Shown one piece after another: positions 1-7,358 of a stretch of DNA of 64,000 nt. The number at the start of each line of letters is the position of its first letter. Positions within the stretch are counted from its first letter, which is position 1. The translations under genes were made by a program, and so were the position numbers. The DNA comes from Aeromicrobium endophyticum (GTDB lineage Bacteria; Actinomycetota; Actinomycetes; Propionibacteriales; Nocardioidaceae): NCBI RefSeq assembly GCF_003586285.1, contig NZ_QUBR01000001.1, positions 62,001 through 126,000 of the forward strand. Direction: 5' to 3'. The notes below the pieces were generated by a model. It made no database searches. It was not told the DNA's origin and saw only the letters and a list, made by a program, of their open reading frames with translations.

Positions 1-376
1 GCGCGCCCGCCGCCGTAATCATGGCGTCCGCAGCTTCGATCACGTCGCGCCTATCAGTAACAAACCTGACCTTCGCTCGTGCTCCGTACCAGGCCGTTAT
101 CGCCTGCAACTGCTCATCTCGCGTCTGATCCTTGCGAAAGTACCGTCGCTCGCAGATAGAGACGACCTCCGCATACGTCTCTCGACGCAGCTCTTGGAAA
201 CGTGCCTCACGCTCTCGATTCCAAGCGTTCACCGCTGATTTCTCAGTTCTCTTCGCCCGCGACCCGTCGAGAGCCCATGAGATCAAATTGTTGACGATGA
301 GCGCCAGAGCCGTGACCACCGCGCCGACGACGTACCCCTTCGCGCCCCCGAAGGCATCCCAGACATCGTGCAACAC
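1..376 (-). CDS. Membrane-anchored hypothetical protein, C-terminus cut by window edge
   Basis: On the minus strand an uninterrupted frame runs from a GTG at 376 to the window edge, so only the first 125 or so residues are visible. A hydrophobic stretch at about residues 14-33 (YVVGAVVTALALIV) is a probable membrane anchor. A charged, Arg/Glu-rich region follows (NREREARFQELRRETY), which could be cytoplasmic and helical. The GTG lies two bases past the stop codon of the upstream lipoprotein gene, which suggests translational coupling; the frame also stays open further upstream, so the start is not certain. I do not recognise a family. The moderate GC content matches the accessory region it belongs to. 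Confidence 0.5.
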   Translation of the reverse strand, partial: MLHDVWDAFGGAKGYVVGAVVTALALIVNNLISWALDGSRAKRTEKSAVNAWNREREARFQELRRETYAEVVSICERRYFRKDQTRDEQLQAITAWYGARAKVRFVTDRRDVIEAADAMITAAGA

Positions 377-378
377 GG

Positions 379-1083
379 TCAGAACCCCGGGGCAATGTAT
401 GCGGTGCAGGTCTTAGCCTCGCCGGACAGGGTCATGAAGTTCGTTTTGACCTTGATCTCGCCTGACGGCGGGACTAACTCGGGAAACTCTGAGGTGCCGC
501 CGTTGATCTTGCCGGCGGAGTCCTTGCAGATCACGCCGATACGCGGGTCTTTCAACGGCTTGTCGGTCGGGTTCTTCACAACAAACCGTGCTTCCTGCCC
601 GCCAAATTCGCTGTCTGAAACCTCCGCGTCAGCCGTGCCGAGACTTGGCCCCCCTTCGAACGCGCCCTCATCTTCGACAAGAAGCGTGGCCTCTACGGAT
701 GCAGCCTTCGCGCCGTCGCCGACGTCGACTTGCGTCCCTAGCGCAAGCAGCTGCCCCGTCGAGCTGAAGCTCTCGACCTGGTCCGTCGTTGCTAGAAGCT
801 CTCCGGCTTCGTCCTTCACGTTGAAGCTGACCGTGACTGTCTGCCCGACCTTCTTTGACTTGTTCTCAACTAGAGCCGTAACCCACACGTACTGGTCGTC
901 GCCCTGGCCAAAGCCGGACTCCACGATTGATCCCTGCTCCTTCGCAGGCTTCCCATCCGCCTTGGCAGTGTCCGCCTTGGACGAGGAATCCTGGTCCACG
1001 ACATCAGCCTCACCGCCGCACGCGGCGAGGGCAGCGAGGAGGACGAGGGGCGCGGCAAATCTCAGCAAGGGTCGAATCACCAC
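379..1083 (-). CDS. Putative lipoprotein of unknown function
   Basis: This 234-residue protein starts at tandem GTG codons and carries a lipoprotein signal: basic start, hydrophobic core, then the lipobox LAAC with Cys22, so it is probably exported and lipidated. An acidic, Lys/Asp-rich linker follows. The rest (about 55-230) has alternating beta-strand character and the phrases VWVTALVENKSKKVG and ARFVVKNPTDKP, which look like two beta-sandwich modules of the FxLYD or DUF4352 kind seen in many surface lipoproteins. It forms a two-gene unit with the membrane protein that follows two bases later. Both lie in the accessory region, so a role in cargo function is possible, but no specific function can be assigned. 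Confidence 0.6.
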   Translation of the reverse strand: MVIRPLLRFAAPLVLLAALAACGGEADVVDQDSSSKADTAKADGKPAKEQGSIVESGFGQGDDQYVWVTALVENKSKKVGQTVTVSFNVKDEAGELLATTDQVESFSSTGQLLALGTQVDVGDGAKAASVEATLLVEDEGAFEGGPSLGTADAEVSDSEFGGQEARFVVKNPTDKPLKDPRIGVICKDSAGKINGGTSEFPELVPPSGEIKVKTNFMTLSGEAKTCTAYIAPGF

Positions 1084-1335
1084 CGAACCGTATCGAGCGA
1101 GACAGCTTGTGTCTGGCGTTCTCCCCAGATGGAGAAGCAGCTGAGACCCGTTCCCATTTACAGGTACTATCGACCTTGACGGCGTGAGGGCTGCGAGCCC
1201 AGACGACGAGAGCCGAGGACGAGCCGGAGAGTCCTATCGCGTTGACAGCGAGACCGAGAGGGTCGAACGTCCGCCACGAGCCGAGAGGGCGCGGGCGCAT
1301 CCAGTTCACACTCTCTCGAAAGCAGGAAAACTCTC

Positions 1336-2424
1336 ATGGCACGTGGCTACAACGCGCAGGCTGACGTCCTCCCCCGTCTCGCAGACGGCACCGACCCCAA
1401 CGCCCTCTGGGACGAGTTCATCGCAGCGGTCAAGCTGCAGAACGACCAGCGCTCGGCGCTCGTGGACCTATTCACCTTCCGCACCAGCCGCAAGGGCGAC
1501 TCGGTCCTGCAGAGCCCGTCGGGAATCAGCGAGTTCGAGGAAGCGTCGGAGTACGGCGTCCCGCAGGGCCTCCGGCTCGCGGCGGACGTGCTGCCGATGG
1601 GCTACACGTTCAAGTGGTTCGACCTCGCCAAACGCATGACCTGGCGCTACCTCGTCGATGCCCCGGCGTCCCAGGTCGAAGCGCTGCACAGCGCAGCACT
1701 GGCGGCGGACAACCTGTTGACCTTCAAGGGCGTCATGCGCCGGCTGTTCAACCCGGTGAACGAGACGAACGAGGACGGCACAACCGTGTACGGCCTCTGG
1801 AACGGCACCGACGGTCAGACGCCGCCCGAGTACAACGGCAACACTTTCTTCGAAACCCACAACCACTACCTGACGACCGGGACCGCAACGCTGGACCCGG
1901 CCGACGTGGAGATCCTCATCGACACGGTGCTGCACCACGGCTATGGCGACGACGACGGATCGCAGATCGTCGTGCTCGCCCACCCCATCCAGGCCGACGT
2001 CATCGCCGGGTACCGCGTCGGAGTGAACGGCGCCAAGTTCGACTTCATCCCTAGCACCGACGCGCCCGCCTACCTCACCGCAGAGACCCTGGTCGGCAAC
2101 CGTCCGGCCGGAACCTTCCAGGGCATGCGCGTCGCGGGCTCCTACGGGCGCGCACTCATCGTGGAGAACTCGCTGATGCCTGTCGCGTATCTCGCTTCCC
2201 TGGCGTCGGGCGGTTCCAACAGCGACCGCAACCCGATCGGCTTCCGCGAGCACTCGCAGCCTTCGTACCAGGGCCTCAAGCTGATCCCGGGCAGCACGCC
2301 CAACTACCCGCTGATCGACAGCTACTACACGCATGGGTTCGGGGTCGGCGTCCGCCACCGCGGAGCGGCTGCCGTCATGCAGGTCGTGGCGTCGTCCACC
2401 TACATTGCGCCGACGGCATTCTGA
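1336..2424 (+). CDS. Phage-type major capsid-like protein
   Basis: This 362-residue protein resembles actinobacteriophage and prophage major capsid proteins. The recognisable features are a long N-terminal helix region and a C-terminal part containing NPIGFREHSQPSYQGL, followed by a YPLIDSYYTHGFGVGVRHRG segment and a final MQVVAS strand. Its length fits a mature HK97-fold capsid protein with no fused protease. ATG 1336 has an AGGA element nine bases upstream. The next gene overlaps its stop by one base. There is no portal, protease, large terminase or tail gene in view, so this is either the edge of a prophage or satellite extending left of the window, or a remnant. An encapsulin is less likely because those are usually near 270 residues. 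The family call comes from memory of the sequence pattern. Confidence 0.65.
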   Translation: MARGYNAQADVLPRLADGTDPNALWDEFIAAVKLQNDQRSALVDLFTFRTSRKGDSVLQSPSGISEFEEASEYGVPQGLRLAADVLPMGYTFKWFDLAKRMTWRYLVDAPASQVEALHSAALAADNLLTFKGVMRRLFNPVNETNEDGTTVYGLWNGTDGQTPPEYNGNTFFETHNHYLTTGTATLDPADVEILIDTVLHHGYGDDDGSQIVVLAHPIQADVIAGYRVGVNGAKFDFIPSTDAPAYLTAETLVGNRPAGTFQGMRVAGSYGRALIVENSLMPVAYLASLASGGSNSDRNPIGFREHSQPSYQGLKLIPGSTPNYPLIDSYYTHGFGVGVRHRGAAAVMQVVASSTYIAPTAF

Positions 2425-2789
2425 TGCTGATGAACGCGATGCGCGACGGCGGCGACCTCGTCCGCTGGGCCGAGCCGAACACCATCGCACTCGAGGACGA
2501 CTGGGCCGAGCACGCCGTCCTCGCTGCCCTTGGTGGCTCGACGCCCCCGGACTGCGCAGGCGTGCCGCTGCTGCGCTCTTGCGACCCCGACCGTACAGCT
2601 CGCCCGCTGCTGGACGTGCTGATCGACGGCAAGCGCGAGTACCGCAAGCACTGCGATCGGTGCAGCACCAACGCCCAGCCCAACCACCGCCTCTGGGTGC
2701 CGTCGGGTGCGTCGGTGGTCGAGCTGGTCTGCTGCAACCACTGCCGCAGGGTGCTGAGCTACGAGTTCAGCGGACTGGTCTGGCGCTGA
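2424..2789 (+). CDS. Small zinc-ribbon protein in the phage module
   Basis: The 121-residue product begins at an ATG whose A is the last base of the capsid gene stop codon, so the two are translationally coupled. Near the C-terminus two Cys pairs (CDRC at about 79-82 and CNHC at about 107-110, with an extra Cys next to the latter) can form a four-cysteine zinc ribbon around a short beta hairpin. The N-terminal part is acidic and carries no recognised motif. Position directly after a capsid-like gene suggests a phage structural or accessory role, but the family is not recognised. Only two bases separate it from the following gene. Confidence 0.55.
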   Translation: MLMNAMRDGGDLVRWAEPNTIALEDDWAEHAVLAALGGSTPPDCAGVPLLRSCDPDRTARPLLDVLIDGKREYRKHCDRCSTNAQPNHRLWVPSGASVVELVCCNHCRRVLSYEFSGLVWR

Positions 2790-2791
2790 CC

Positions 2792-3415
2792 ATGGCCGGC
2801 AAGAGCGTCACGCACTCGGAGAGTTGGTGGGCCACCCAGGCTCCGCCGCACGTGCTCCGATGCAATGGCACCTACAAGTCGACCGGGGAGCAGTGCCGTC
2901 GTGTGGCCGAAGATGGATCAATCGTCTGCGACCAGCACGGCGGCGCAGCCGGACAGGTCCGCCGCCGAGCTGCCGAGCGCATCCTGTTCACAGCAGATGA
3001 GGCAGCCAGCAAGCTCGTTGCCTGGATGAACGACCCGTCGGTGGACACCCGCGAACGGATCAAGGTCGCGCAAGACCTGCTGGACCGCAATGGGATCGTC
3101 GCTGCCCAAGTCCACAAGATCATGCCGGTTACCGAAGACCCGATCGAGGCGCTGTTCCGCACCATCCTCGACGACCCCAACGCGCTCACGGATGCCGAAA
3201 TCACCGAACCGCTGCCAGCTCCGACGGTTGAGGCGACCGACGACTACGAAGACCTGATCGGAAGAACGCCCGCGCAGGACGAGAAGCCCGCTCGACGGGC
3301 GGAGCAACCCGCCCGGTCACCACGGCTACCTCAGGCAGCAGATCAGCCGTCGAAGGACCGAAGCTCGACTACACCGCCTAAGCACATCCGCGAGGGACTG
3401 GCCCGCCTGCCCTGA
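2792..3415 (+). CDS. HGG-motif phage-associated protein
   Basis: The ATG at 2792 follows the previous stop by two bases, giving 207 residues. The N-terminal half shows the pattern RCNGTYKSTGEQCRR, then CDQHGGAAGQVRRRA, a Cys/His cluster ending in HGG that recurs in small proteins of actinobacterial prophages, often beside terminase genes. The cluster could bind zinc. Residues 65-105 look helical (ASKLVAWMNDP, RIKVAQDLLDRNGI), as in small-terminase or DNA-packaging adaptor proteins. The tail is Pro/Arg/Ser-rich and probably disordered. A packaging role is an inference from motif and position. The gene closes the coupled three-gene phage module. Confidence 0.5.
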   Translation: MAGKSVTHSESWWATQAPPHVLRCNGTYKSTGEQCRRVAEDGSIVCDQHGGAAGQVRRRAAERILFTADEAASKLVAWMNDPSVDTRERIKVAQDLLDRNGIVAAQVHKIMPVTEDPIEALFRTILDDPNALTDAEITEPLPAPTVEATDDYEDLIGRTPAQDEKPARRAEQPARSPRLPQAADQPSKDRSSTTPPKHIREGLARLP

Positions 3416-3540
3416 GAACCCCACAGTCCGCACTTGCGTCGTAACAGGTGCCACGGCGAGCGGCGCGAGACCTCCTCACGAGGGTCGTGCGCCGTTTGCG
3501 ATGTATCACTTACGACACATCTGCGACTTAAGGGGCTTCG

Positions 3541-3568
3541 CCTCGTACGCTGCGCTACGGTTACGAGG
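3541..3568 (+). promoter_or_regulatory. Hairpin overlapping the start of the TIGR04255 gene
   Basis: CCTCGTA (3541-3547) and TACGAGG (3562-3568) form a 7-bp inverted repeat with a 14-base loop. The second arm includes the GAGG and the first base of the GTG start codon, so the RNA hairpin could hide the initiation site. This is visible in sequence; any regulatory effect is inference. Confidence 0.35.
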
Positions 3569-4365
3569 TGGGATCCCGTGTTAGTCCAACCAGCCCTGAC
3601 ATCCAGTCTGTTGTGCGCTTCGGTAGTCCACCGGTCCAGTACGTCGACTTGATTGTCTACTTGGACCCTCTTGAAGCGCTCCAAGTTAGCCATTTCTCGT
3701 CGCTACGCGAAGCATGGCGCGAGGAGTACCCCACAACCAACGAGCTTCCTCCGATGCGCCCGCACAACCGCGCTGGAGACGAGTCGTCAATTTTTCCGAT
3801 CACCCAGGCATGGCCGCTTCCCTACCTCAACTTCACACGCGAGGACGACCGCGGCACCCTCGGCTTCCAAAGCGACCGCTTCGTTGTGTCCTGGTCCTTT
3901 TCAGAGGGCGTCAACGATTATCCAGGCTTCGATGCGCTGGCTCAGGACCTTGAGTCCAAACTCGATCAGTTCATTGCCACGGTTCGGCGCGAGACTGGAC
4001 AAGAAGTTTCGTTCTCCGGCTCCGAGTGCGTGTACCGCAACGCGATCACCGAGGTTTCGGGCGAAGAGCTAGCCGTAGGAGTACTGACTCGGTGGTCTGG
4101 AATGTCGTCCGTCACAGCCTTACATACTCAGTACGCGGGCGTACGCATGCACTTTTGCACAGACGAAGACATGGAGGGATGCTCCGTCACCCTCAGCGTG
4201 GACGTAGACGATGACGGACCTTCGCTGACTCTAGACTCCGAGCGCGATTTGGAGGTCGACGAGCAGCTTCCGTTGGGTGGGCTTCAGGTTGCCCATGACC
4301 AACTGATTAGAAAATTTCTCGAGTACACGAGCGATGCTATGCAGAAAAGGTGGGAGAGGCAGTGA
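3568..4365 (+). CDS. TIGR04255 family protein (first gene of a three-gene cassette)
   Basis: The 265-residue product matches the sporadically distributed TIGR04255 family: an N-terminal VRFGSPPV segment (residues 16-23) followed by a beta strand and a short helix, the central QSDRFVVSWSF stretch (101-111), a YPGF element (118-121) and a long helix after it. The family has no established biochemical function. It has no signal peptide or membrane span, so it is probably cytoplasmic. The GTG at 3568 is the chosen start; a GTG just before the RFGSPPV motif is an alternative. The downstream gene overlaps it by four bases. Codon choice (AGA, AAA, TTT runs) and composition differ from the chromosome and suggest horizontal transfer. 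Confidence 0.75.
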   Translation: MGSRVSPTSPDIQSVVRFGSPPVQYVDLIVYLDPLEALQVSHFSSLREAWREEYPTTNELPPMRPHNRAGDESSIFPITQAWPLPYLNFTREDDRGTLGFQSDRFVVSWSFSEGVNDYPGFDALAQDLESKLDQFIATVRRETGQEVSFSGSECVYRNAITEVSGEELAVGVLTRWSGMSSVTALHTQYAGVRMHFCTDEDMEGCSVTLSVDVDDDGPSLTLDSERDLEVDEQLPLGGLQVAHDQLIRKFLEYTSDAMQKRWERQ

Positions 4366-4892
4366 CTGCGTACGCACGAGGACGCTCCTCAATTTGGGCT
4401 CCTGCGAACACTGTCCACTTCGTTCAGACCTTCGGCCCGCGGAAGCGTCCGATCAGCCGGCACCATCGACACAAGGACGTCGACTGGCGAGACGATCCTT
4501 CCTACGGTTACGCCTCTCAGACGTTGGCGCGCCTCACCAGGCAGTTGCGCAGCGCAGGTGACACCGTGCCAACCTCGGAAGCTCGTGCGGAGTTGATGCA
4601 CGCACTGCGTCAAGGCTTGGCAGTTGACACCATCTACCCGACGATCGCTGACGATCAGATGGGCGGCTTGGTGGCGGAGTGGCGGGCAGACATGCGCCGG
4701 ATAACCGTGGACGTTGACAGTGATGGAGACCTCCTGATATCGGTCCACGGGGCCAAGGGGCAACTTCTGTATCGCGGCGAGTCGCTCTCGGAACTCCGGC
4801 GCCACTTGCGTGATTTCACCGCTTACGTGTCGAATGCCAACCCCGGATGGCGAGCGCTCTTTAGGTCCGGTCGCGAGTTCACCGAACGGTGA
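4362..4892 (+). CDS. Hypothetical protein, second gene of TIGR04255 cassette
   Basis: I choose the GTG at 4362, which overlaps the previous stop as GTGA and has GGGAG seven to eight bases upstream; a GTG at 4350 is possible. The product is about 176 residues. It has a basic N-terminus, a helical region around 45-85 and a C-terminal beta-rich part with WRADMRRITVDVDSDGD, a pattern I associate with small proteins next to TIGR04255 genes. No catalytic motif is evident. Coupling to both neighbours by four-base overlaps implies that the three products are made in a fixed ratio and may form a complex. Confidence 0.6.
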   Translation: MTAYARGRSSIWAPANTVHFVQTFGPRKRPISRHHRHKDVDWRDDPSYGYASQTLARLTRQLRSAGDTVPTSEARAELMHALRQGLAVDTIYPTIADDQMGGLVAEWRADMRRITVDVDSDGDLLISVHGAKGQLLYRGESLSELRRHLRDFTAYVSNANPGWRALFRSGREFTER

Positions 4893-5323
4893 GCGACGAC
4901 CCGCCGTTGGCGGAGCAAAACGACAGCCTGCTTCGTCGCATCCGAAAGATCCCAACTCACACCGTCACGAACTCCGTGACCGGCAAACTGGAGCCTCACG
5001 CGGCGTCGCTGGGTTTTGACGATGACGGTATGTCTGTTCATAGCGAAGCCAGACGAGCCGACTCTGAGGTGCCCCGCGACGCGATCTGCGATTGGGACAC
5101 GCATCACGCTATTGAGTTCCCCGTGGTGTCCGTGCAACCCGAGCTGGCTCGAGTTGTGATATCTCCCGGGGACGACCCTGTCGACAAGCGCTTGAACGAA
5201 GCGCACGCCCTCGTGCAGGGACTGGACAAGCCAAAGCCCGGCAAGGTCCAACGTGCTGAAATACGCGACGGCATCATCGACAGCTACCGTTGGGTCGCCG
5301 AAGACCCGAACTGTCCAGAGTAG
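4889..5323 (+). CDS. Hypothetical protein, third gene of TIGR04255 cassette
   Basis: This 144-residue protein starts at GTG 4889, again in a GTGA overlap with the preceding stop. The N-terminus is charged, the middle alternates short strands (HAIEFPVVSVQPELARVVI), and the C-terminal third contains NEAHALVQGL and ends acidic. I do not recognise a family. No membrane segment or signal peptide is present. The gene is the last of the accessory region: 46 bases after its stop the cpaF remnant begins on the other strand, so the island boundary is very close to its 3' end. Confidence 0.6.
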   Translation: MSDDPPLAEQNDSLLRRIRKIPTHTVTNSVTGKLEPHAASLGFDDDGMSVHSEARRADSEVPRDAICDWDTHHAIEFPVVSVQPELARVVISPGDDPVDKRLNEAHALVQGLDKPKPGKVQRAEIRDGIIDSYRWVAEDPNCPE

Positions 5324-5368
5324 TCCCGCCCACCGACCCCGATACGTCTGTCGCGCAGTAGGCTAGGT

Positions 5369-5652
5369 CTACCGAACCAGACAGGGCTCGTTGACCCAGA
5401 TCTCCTCGATGGTGTCGTCGTCGAGCAATGCCTGCAGCGGACCGAACCCCGACACGTCGGCGACGATCTGCCCAACCACGACCTCCGGCTCGTCGAGCGG
5501 GCGACGGCACCGGTCAGGCTGCGGGCCTCGTGCTCGGCGATCGCGTCGAGCGCCGCCCGTCGCACCGAGCCCGCGTCGGTGCGCGGATCGATGCGTCGCT
5601 GACGCACCAGGTCGCGCACGCGATCGGTCAGTGCCGACGTCGACGACTCCAT
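5369..5652 (-). pseudogene. cpaF: cpaF/tadA remnant: truncated and frameshifted pilus ATPase
   Basis: On the minus strand an ATG at 5652 begins a CpaF-type N-terminus (LTDRVRDLVRQRRIDP, then RRAALDAIAEHE). After SLTGAVA the frame is lost; restoring one C in the run near 5490 gives PLDEPEVVVGQIVADVSGFG and then LLDDDTIEEIWVNEP, the classic CpaF segment leading to the ATPase core. A stop follows at 5369-5371, just after NEP, where intact proteins continue for some 300 more residues with Walker boxes. The gene is therefore broken twice, by a one-base deletion (or a sequencing error) and by truncation at the edge of the foreign island. Confidence 0.8.
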
Positions 5653-5744
5653 GCCCGAGCCCTTTCCCCCGAAAGAGTGCTTGGGGGAAGAATCTCGGAT
5701 CCGGCCGGGATTGTGAAGGGCTGACGCCATGACATGTGGAGAAC

Positions 5745-5762
5745 TTGTCACGGGCGTGACAA
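5745..5762. promoter_or_regulatory. 18-bp palindrome upstream of DinB gene and cpaF remnant
   Basis: TTGTCACG, GG, CGTGACAA is a perfect inverted repeat of two 8-base arms. It lies 33 bases upstream of the DinB-type start and 92 bases upstream of the cpaF start, between divergent genes, as expected of an operator for a dimeric repressor. The regulator is unknown. Confidence 0.45.
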
Positions 5763-5795
5763 CTGGCCGCCGAATGTGATGACACGATTCACCCC

Positions 5796-6311
5796 ATGAC
5801 CTGGCTCTCCCCCGTCCCTGACCCCGTCGACGGCCCGATGGCGGGTGCCGAACGCCCGATCCTCGAGGGCATGCTCGCCCACCAGCGCCGGACGCTGCTC
5901 AACATCTGTGCCGACCTGACCGCCGAGCAGCTCGCCCTGCGCCCTCTCGCGACCTCCAATCTGAGCCTGCTGGGCCTGGTGCGGCACATGGCGAAGGTCG
6001 AGCGCATCTGGCTGCGCAAGCGGGTCGCCGGCGAGGACGTCGAGCACCTGCACAACTTCGAGGCCCGCGACGACACCGACTTCAACCAGATCGACGCCGC
6101 CGACGCACCGGTCGCCGTCGAGCAGCTGCGCGACGAGAGCGCACTGGCCGACCGGGCCGTGGCCTTCACCGACCTCGACCACACCGTCGACGTGCACGGC
6201 CACGACATGTCGCTGCGGATGATCTACATCCACCTCGTGCAGGAGTACGCCCGGCACAACGGTCACGCCGATCTGCTGCGCGAGGCCATCGACGGGGCGA
6301 CCGGCCGCTGA
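5796..6311 (+). CDS. DinB/DUF664 family protein
   Basis: The 171-residue protein fits the DUF664 branch of the DinB/YfiT metal-binding four-helix-bundle superfamily. Helix-forming segments include HQRRTLLNICADLTAEQL, then LVRHMAKVERIWLRK, and near the C-terminus EYARHNGHADLLREAIDG. His residues in RHMA and in the HNGH motif are the expected metal ligands. Many relatives are mycothiol- or bacillithiol-dependent S-transferases or related enzymes; that would suit this organism, which has mshB in the same window, but the substrate is unknown. The ATG at 5796 is preceded by only a weak ribosome site. The gene stands alone between the cpaF remnant and a lipoprotein gene. Confidence 0.8.
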   Translation: MTWLSPVPDPVDGPMAGAERPILEGMLAHQRRTLLNICADLTAEQLALRPLATSNLSLLGLVRHMAKVERIWLRKRVAGEDVEHLHNFEARDDTDFNQIDAADAPVAVEQLRDESALADRAVAFTDLDHTVDVHGHDMSLRMIYIHLVQEYARHNGHADLLREAIDGATGR

Positions 6312-6352
6312 GCCTCGCACGACACGTCGGCGCGACGAGGCATCATGTGCTC

Positions 6353-6973
6353 ATGACGCGTACACGACTGCTCGCCCTCACCGTCGTCACCTCGGCAGCG
6401 CTCCTGCTGGGCGGCTGCGGGTCCGACGGCGGCAAGGACGACGCGGCAGACCCGTCGGCGACGACCAGCGCCACTCCCGGCGAAGCCGCGTCGAGCGGGG
6501 CACCGACGACCTCGAAGCCGTCGACCAAGCCCACGACGTCGCCCACCCCCACGCCCTCGAACACCCCGGCCAAGCCCGGCACCTACATCGACTACGAGGC
6601 GATCAACGAGGACGGCATCCGCATCGCGGCGGCCGCCGACACCAAGAAGCTGACGGGCGCGCCCACCGACTTCAAGGCGTTCGTCGGCACGCTGATCGAG
6701 AAGCAGGCGGCCAGCGGCACCGCCGGGTGCAGCGAGGCACCGCTGATCTACGTCACGCAGATCGACACCAACGGCTGGGCGCGCGGCAGCTACTCGATCC
6801 CCGGCTGCGGCGGCTCCGGCGCCCTGTGGGCGAAGTCGGGCAGCTCGTGGACCGAGGCATGGTCGGGCCAGTCGCTCGTCGATTGCGCAACCCTCCACCG
6901 GTACGCATTCCCGTCGCGACTGGCCGGCGACACCTGCGACAGCGGGGGCGGCACGAAGCCCTACTCCCGCTGA
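6353..6973 (+). CDS. Putative lipoprotein with Thr/Pro/Ser-rich linker
   Basis: Starting from ATG 6353 the protein has 206 residues with a clear lipoprotein signal: Arg residues, hydrophobic core and the lipobox LLGGC with Cys22. A low-complexity linker of Thr, Ser, Pro and Lys (about residues 35-78) would hold the folded part away from the membrane. The C-terminal domain has four Cys that could make two disulfides (AGCSE, IPGCGG, VDCAT, DTCDS). A GTG six bases earlier is an alternative start. The family is not recognised; an extracellular envelope role is likely. Confidence 0.7.
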   Translation: MTRTRLLALTVVTSAALLLGGCGSDGGKDDAADPSATTSATPGEAASSGAPTTSKPSTKPTTSPTPTPSNTPAKPGTYIDYEAINEDGIRIAAAADTKKLTGAPTDFKAFVGTLIEKQAASGTAGCSEAPLIYVTQIDTNGWARGSYSIPGCGGSGALWAKSGSSWTEAWSGQSLVDCATLHRYAFPSRLAGDTCDSGGGTKPYSR

Positions 6974-6989
6974 CGGCCGTCAGCCCTGG

Positions 6990-7023
6990 CTAGTTCTGTG
7001 CGGCGCTCTAGTTCTGCGCGGCG
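6990..7023. repeat. 18-bp-period duplication of the lsr2 3' end
   Basis: The 16 bases at 7008-7023, which encode the last four codons and the stop of lsr2, are repeated at 6990-7005 with one mismatch. Read on the lsr2 strand, both copies give Ala-Ala-Gln-Asn-stop. The second copy lies in the 3' untranslated region between convergent genes. Confidence 0.75.
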
Positions 7024-7358
7024 TCGAACGCCTCGAGCACCTCGGACTTGATGCGTCCGCGCTCGCTGACGGTGTGACCGTTCTCCTTGGCCCAGGCGCG
7101 GATGTGCGCGAGCTCTTCGGGCGTGCGGCCGGAGCCCGACGGCTTGCGCGACGTGGACTGCGTGCCACGCGAGCTGGCGCGCGAGGCGACCTTGACGTAC
7201 TTGTCGAAGGTGGAGCGGAGCTCGTCGGCCTCGGCGTCGGTGAGGTCGATCGAATAGTCCGATCCCCCGATCGAGAACCGGATGGTCTCACCCTGGCCCG
7301 GCTCGAGCTCTTCGCCCGAGAGGTCACTGGTGATGACTTCGATGGTCTTCTTCGCCAC
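7008..7358 (-). CDS. lsr2: Lsr2 nucleoid-associated xenogeneic silencer
   Basis: The 116-residue product is a full-length Lsr2. The N-terminal dimerisation domain is recognisable from KKTIEVITSDLSGEE and FSIGGSDYSIDLTDAEADEL, and the C-terminal DNA-binding domain from RAWAKENGHTVSERGRI, with the RGR AT-hook-like motif that inserts into the minor groove of AT-rich DNA. A Ser/Arg-rich linker joins them. Lsr2 bridges DNA and silences horizontally acquired, AT-richer genes in actinobacteria. Start is GTG 7358 with AAGGAG about seven bases upstream. The gene converges with the lipoprotein gene and its last codons are tandemly duplicated just past the stop. The foreign island at 1-5,370 is a plausible target. 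Confidence 0.95.
   Translation of the reverse strand: MAKKTIEVITSDLSGEELEPGQGETIRFSIGGSDYSIDLTDAEADELRSTFDKYVKVASRASSRGTQSTSRKPSGSGRTPEELAHIRAWAKENGHTVSERGRIKSEVLEAFDAAQN

Noticed and set aside
1336-2424. Encapsulin nanocompartment protein
   Set aside because: The protein is much longer than usual encapsulins and is coupled to phage-type small genes instead of an enzyme cargo gene.
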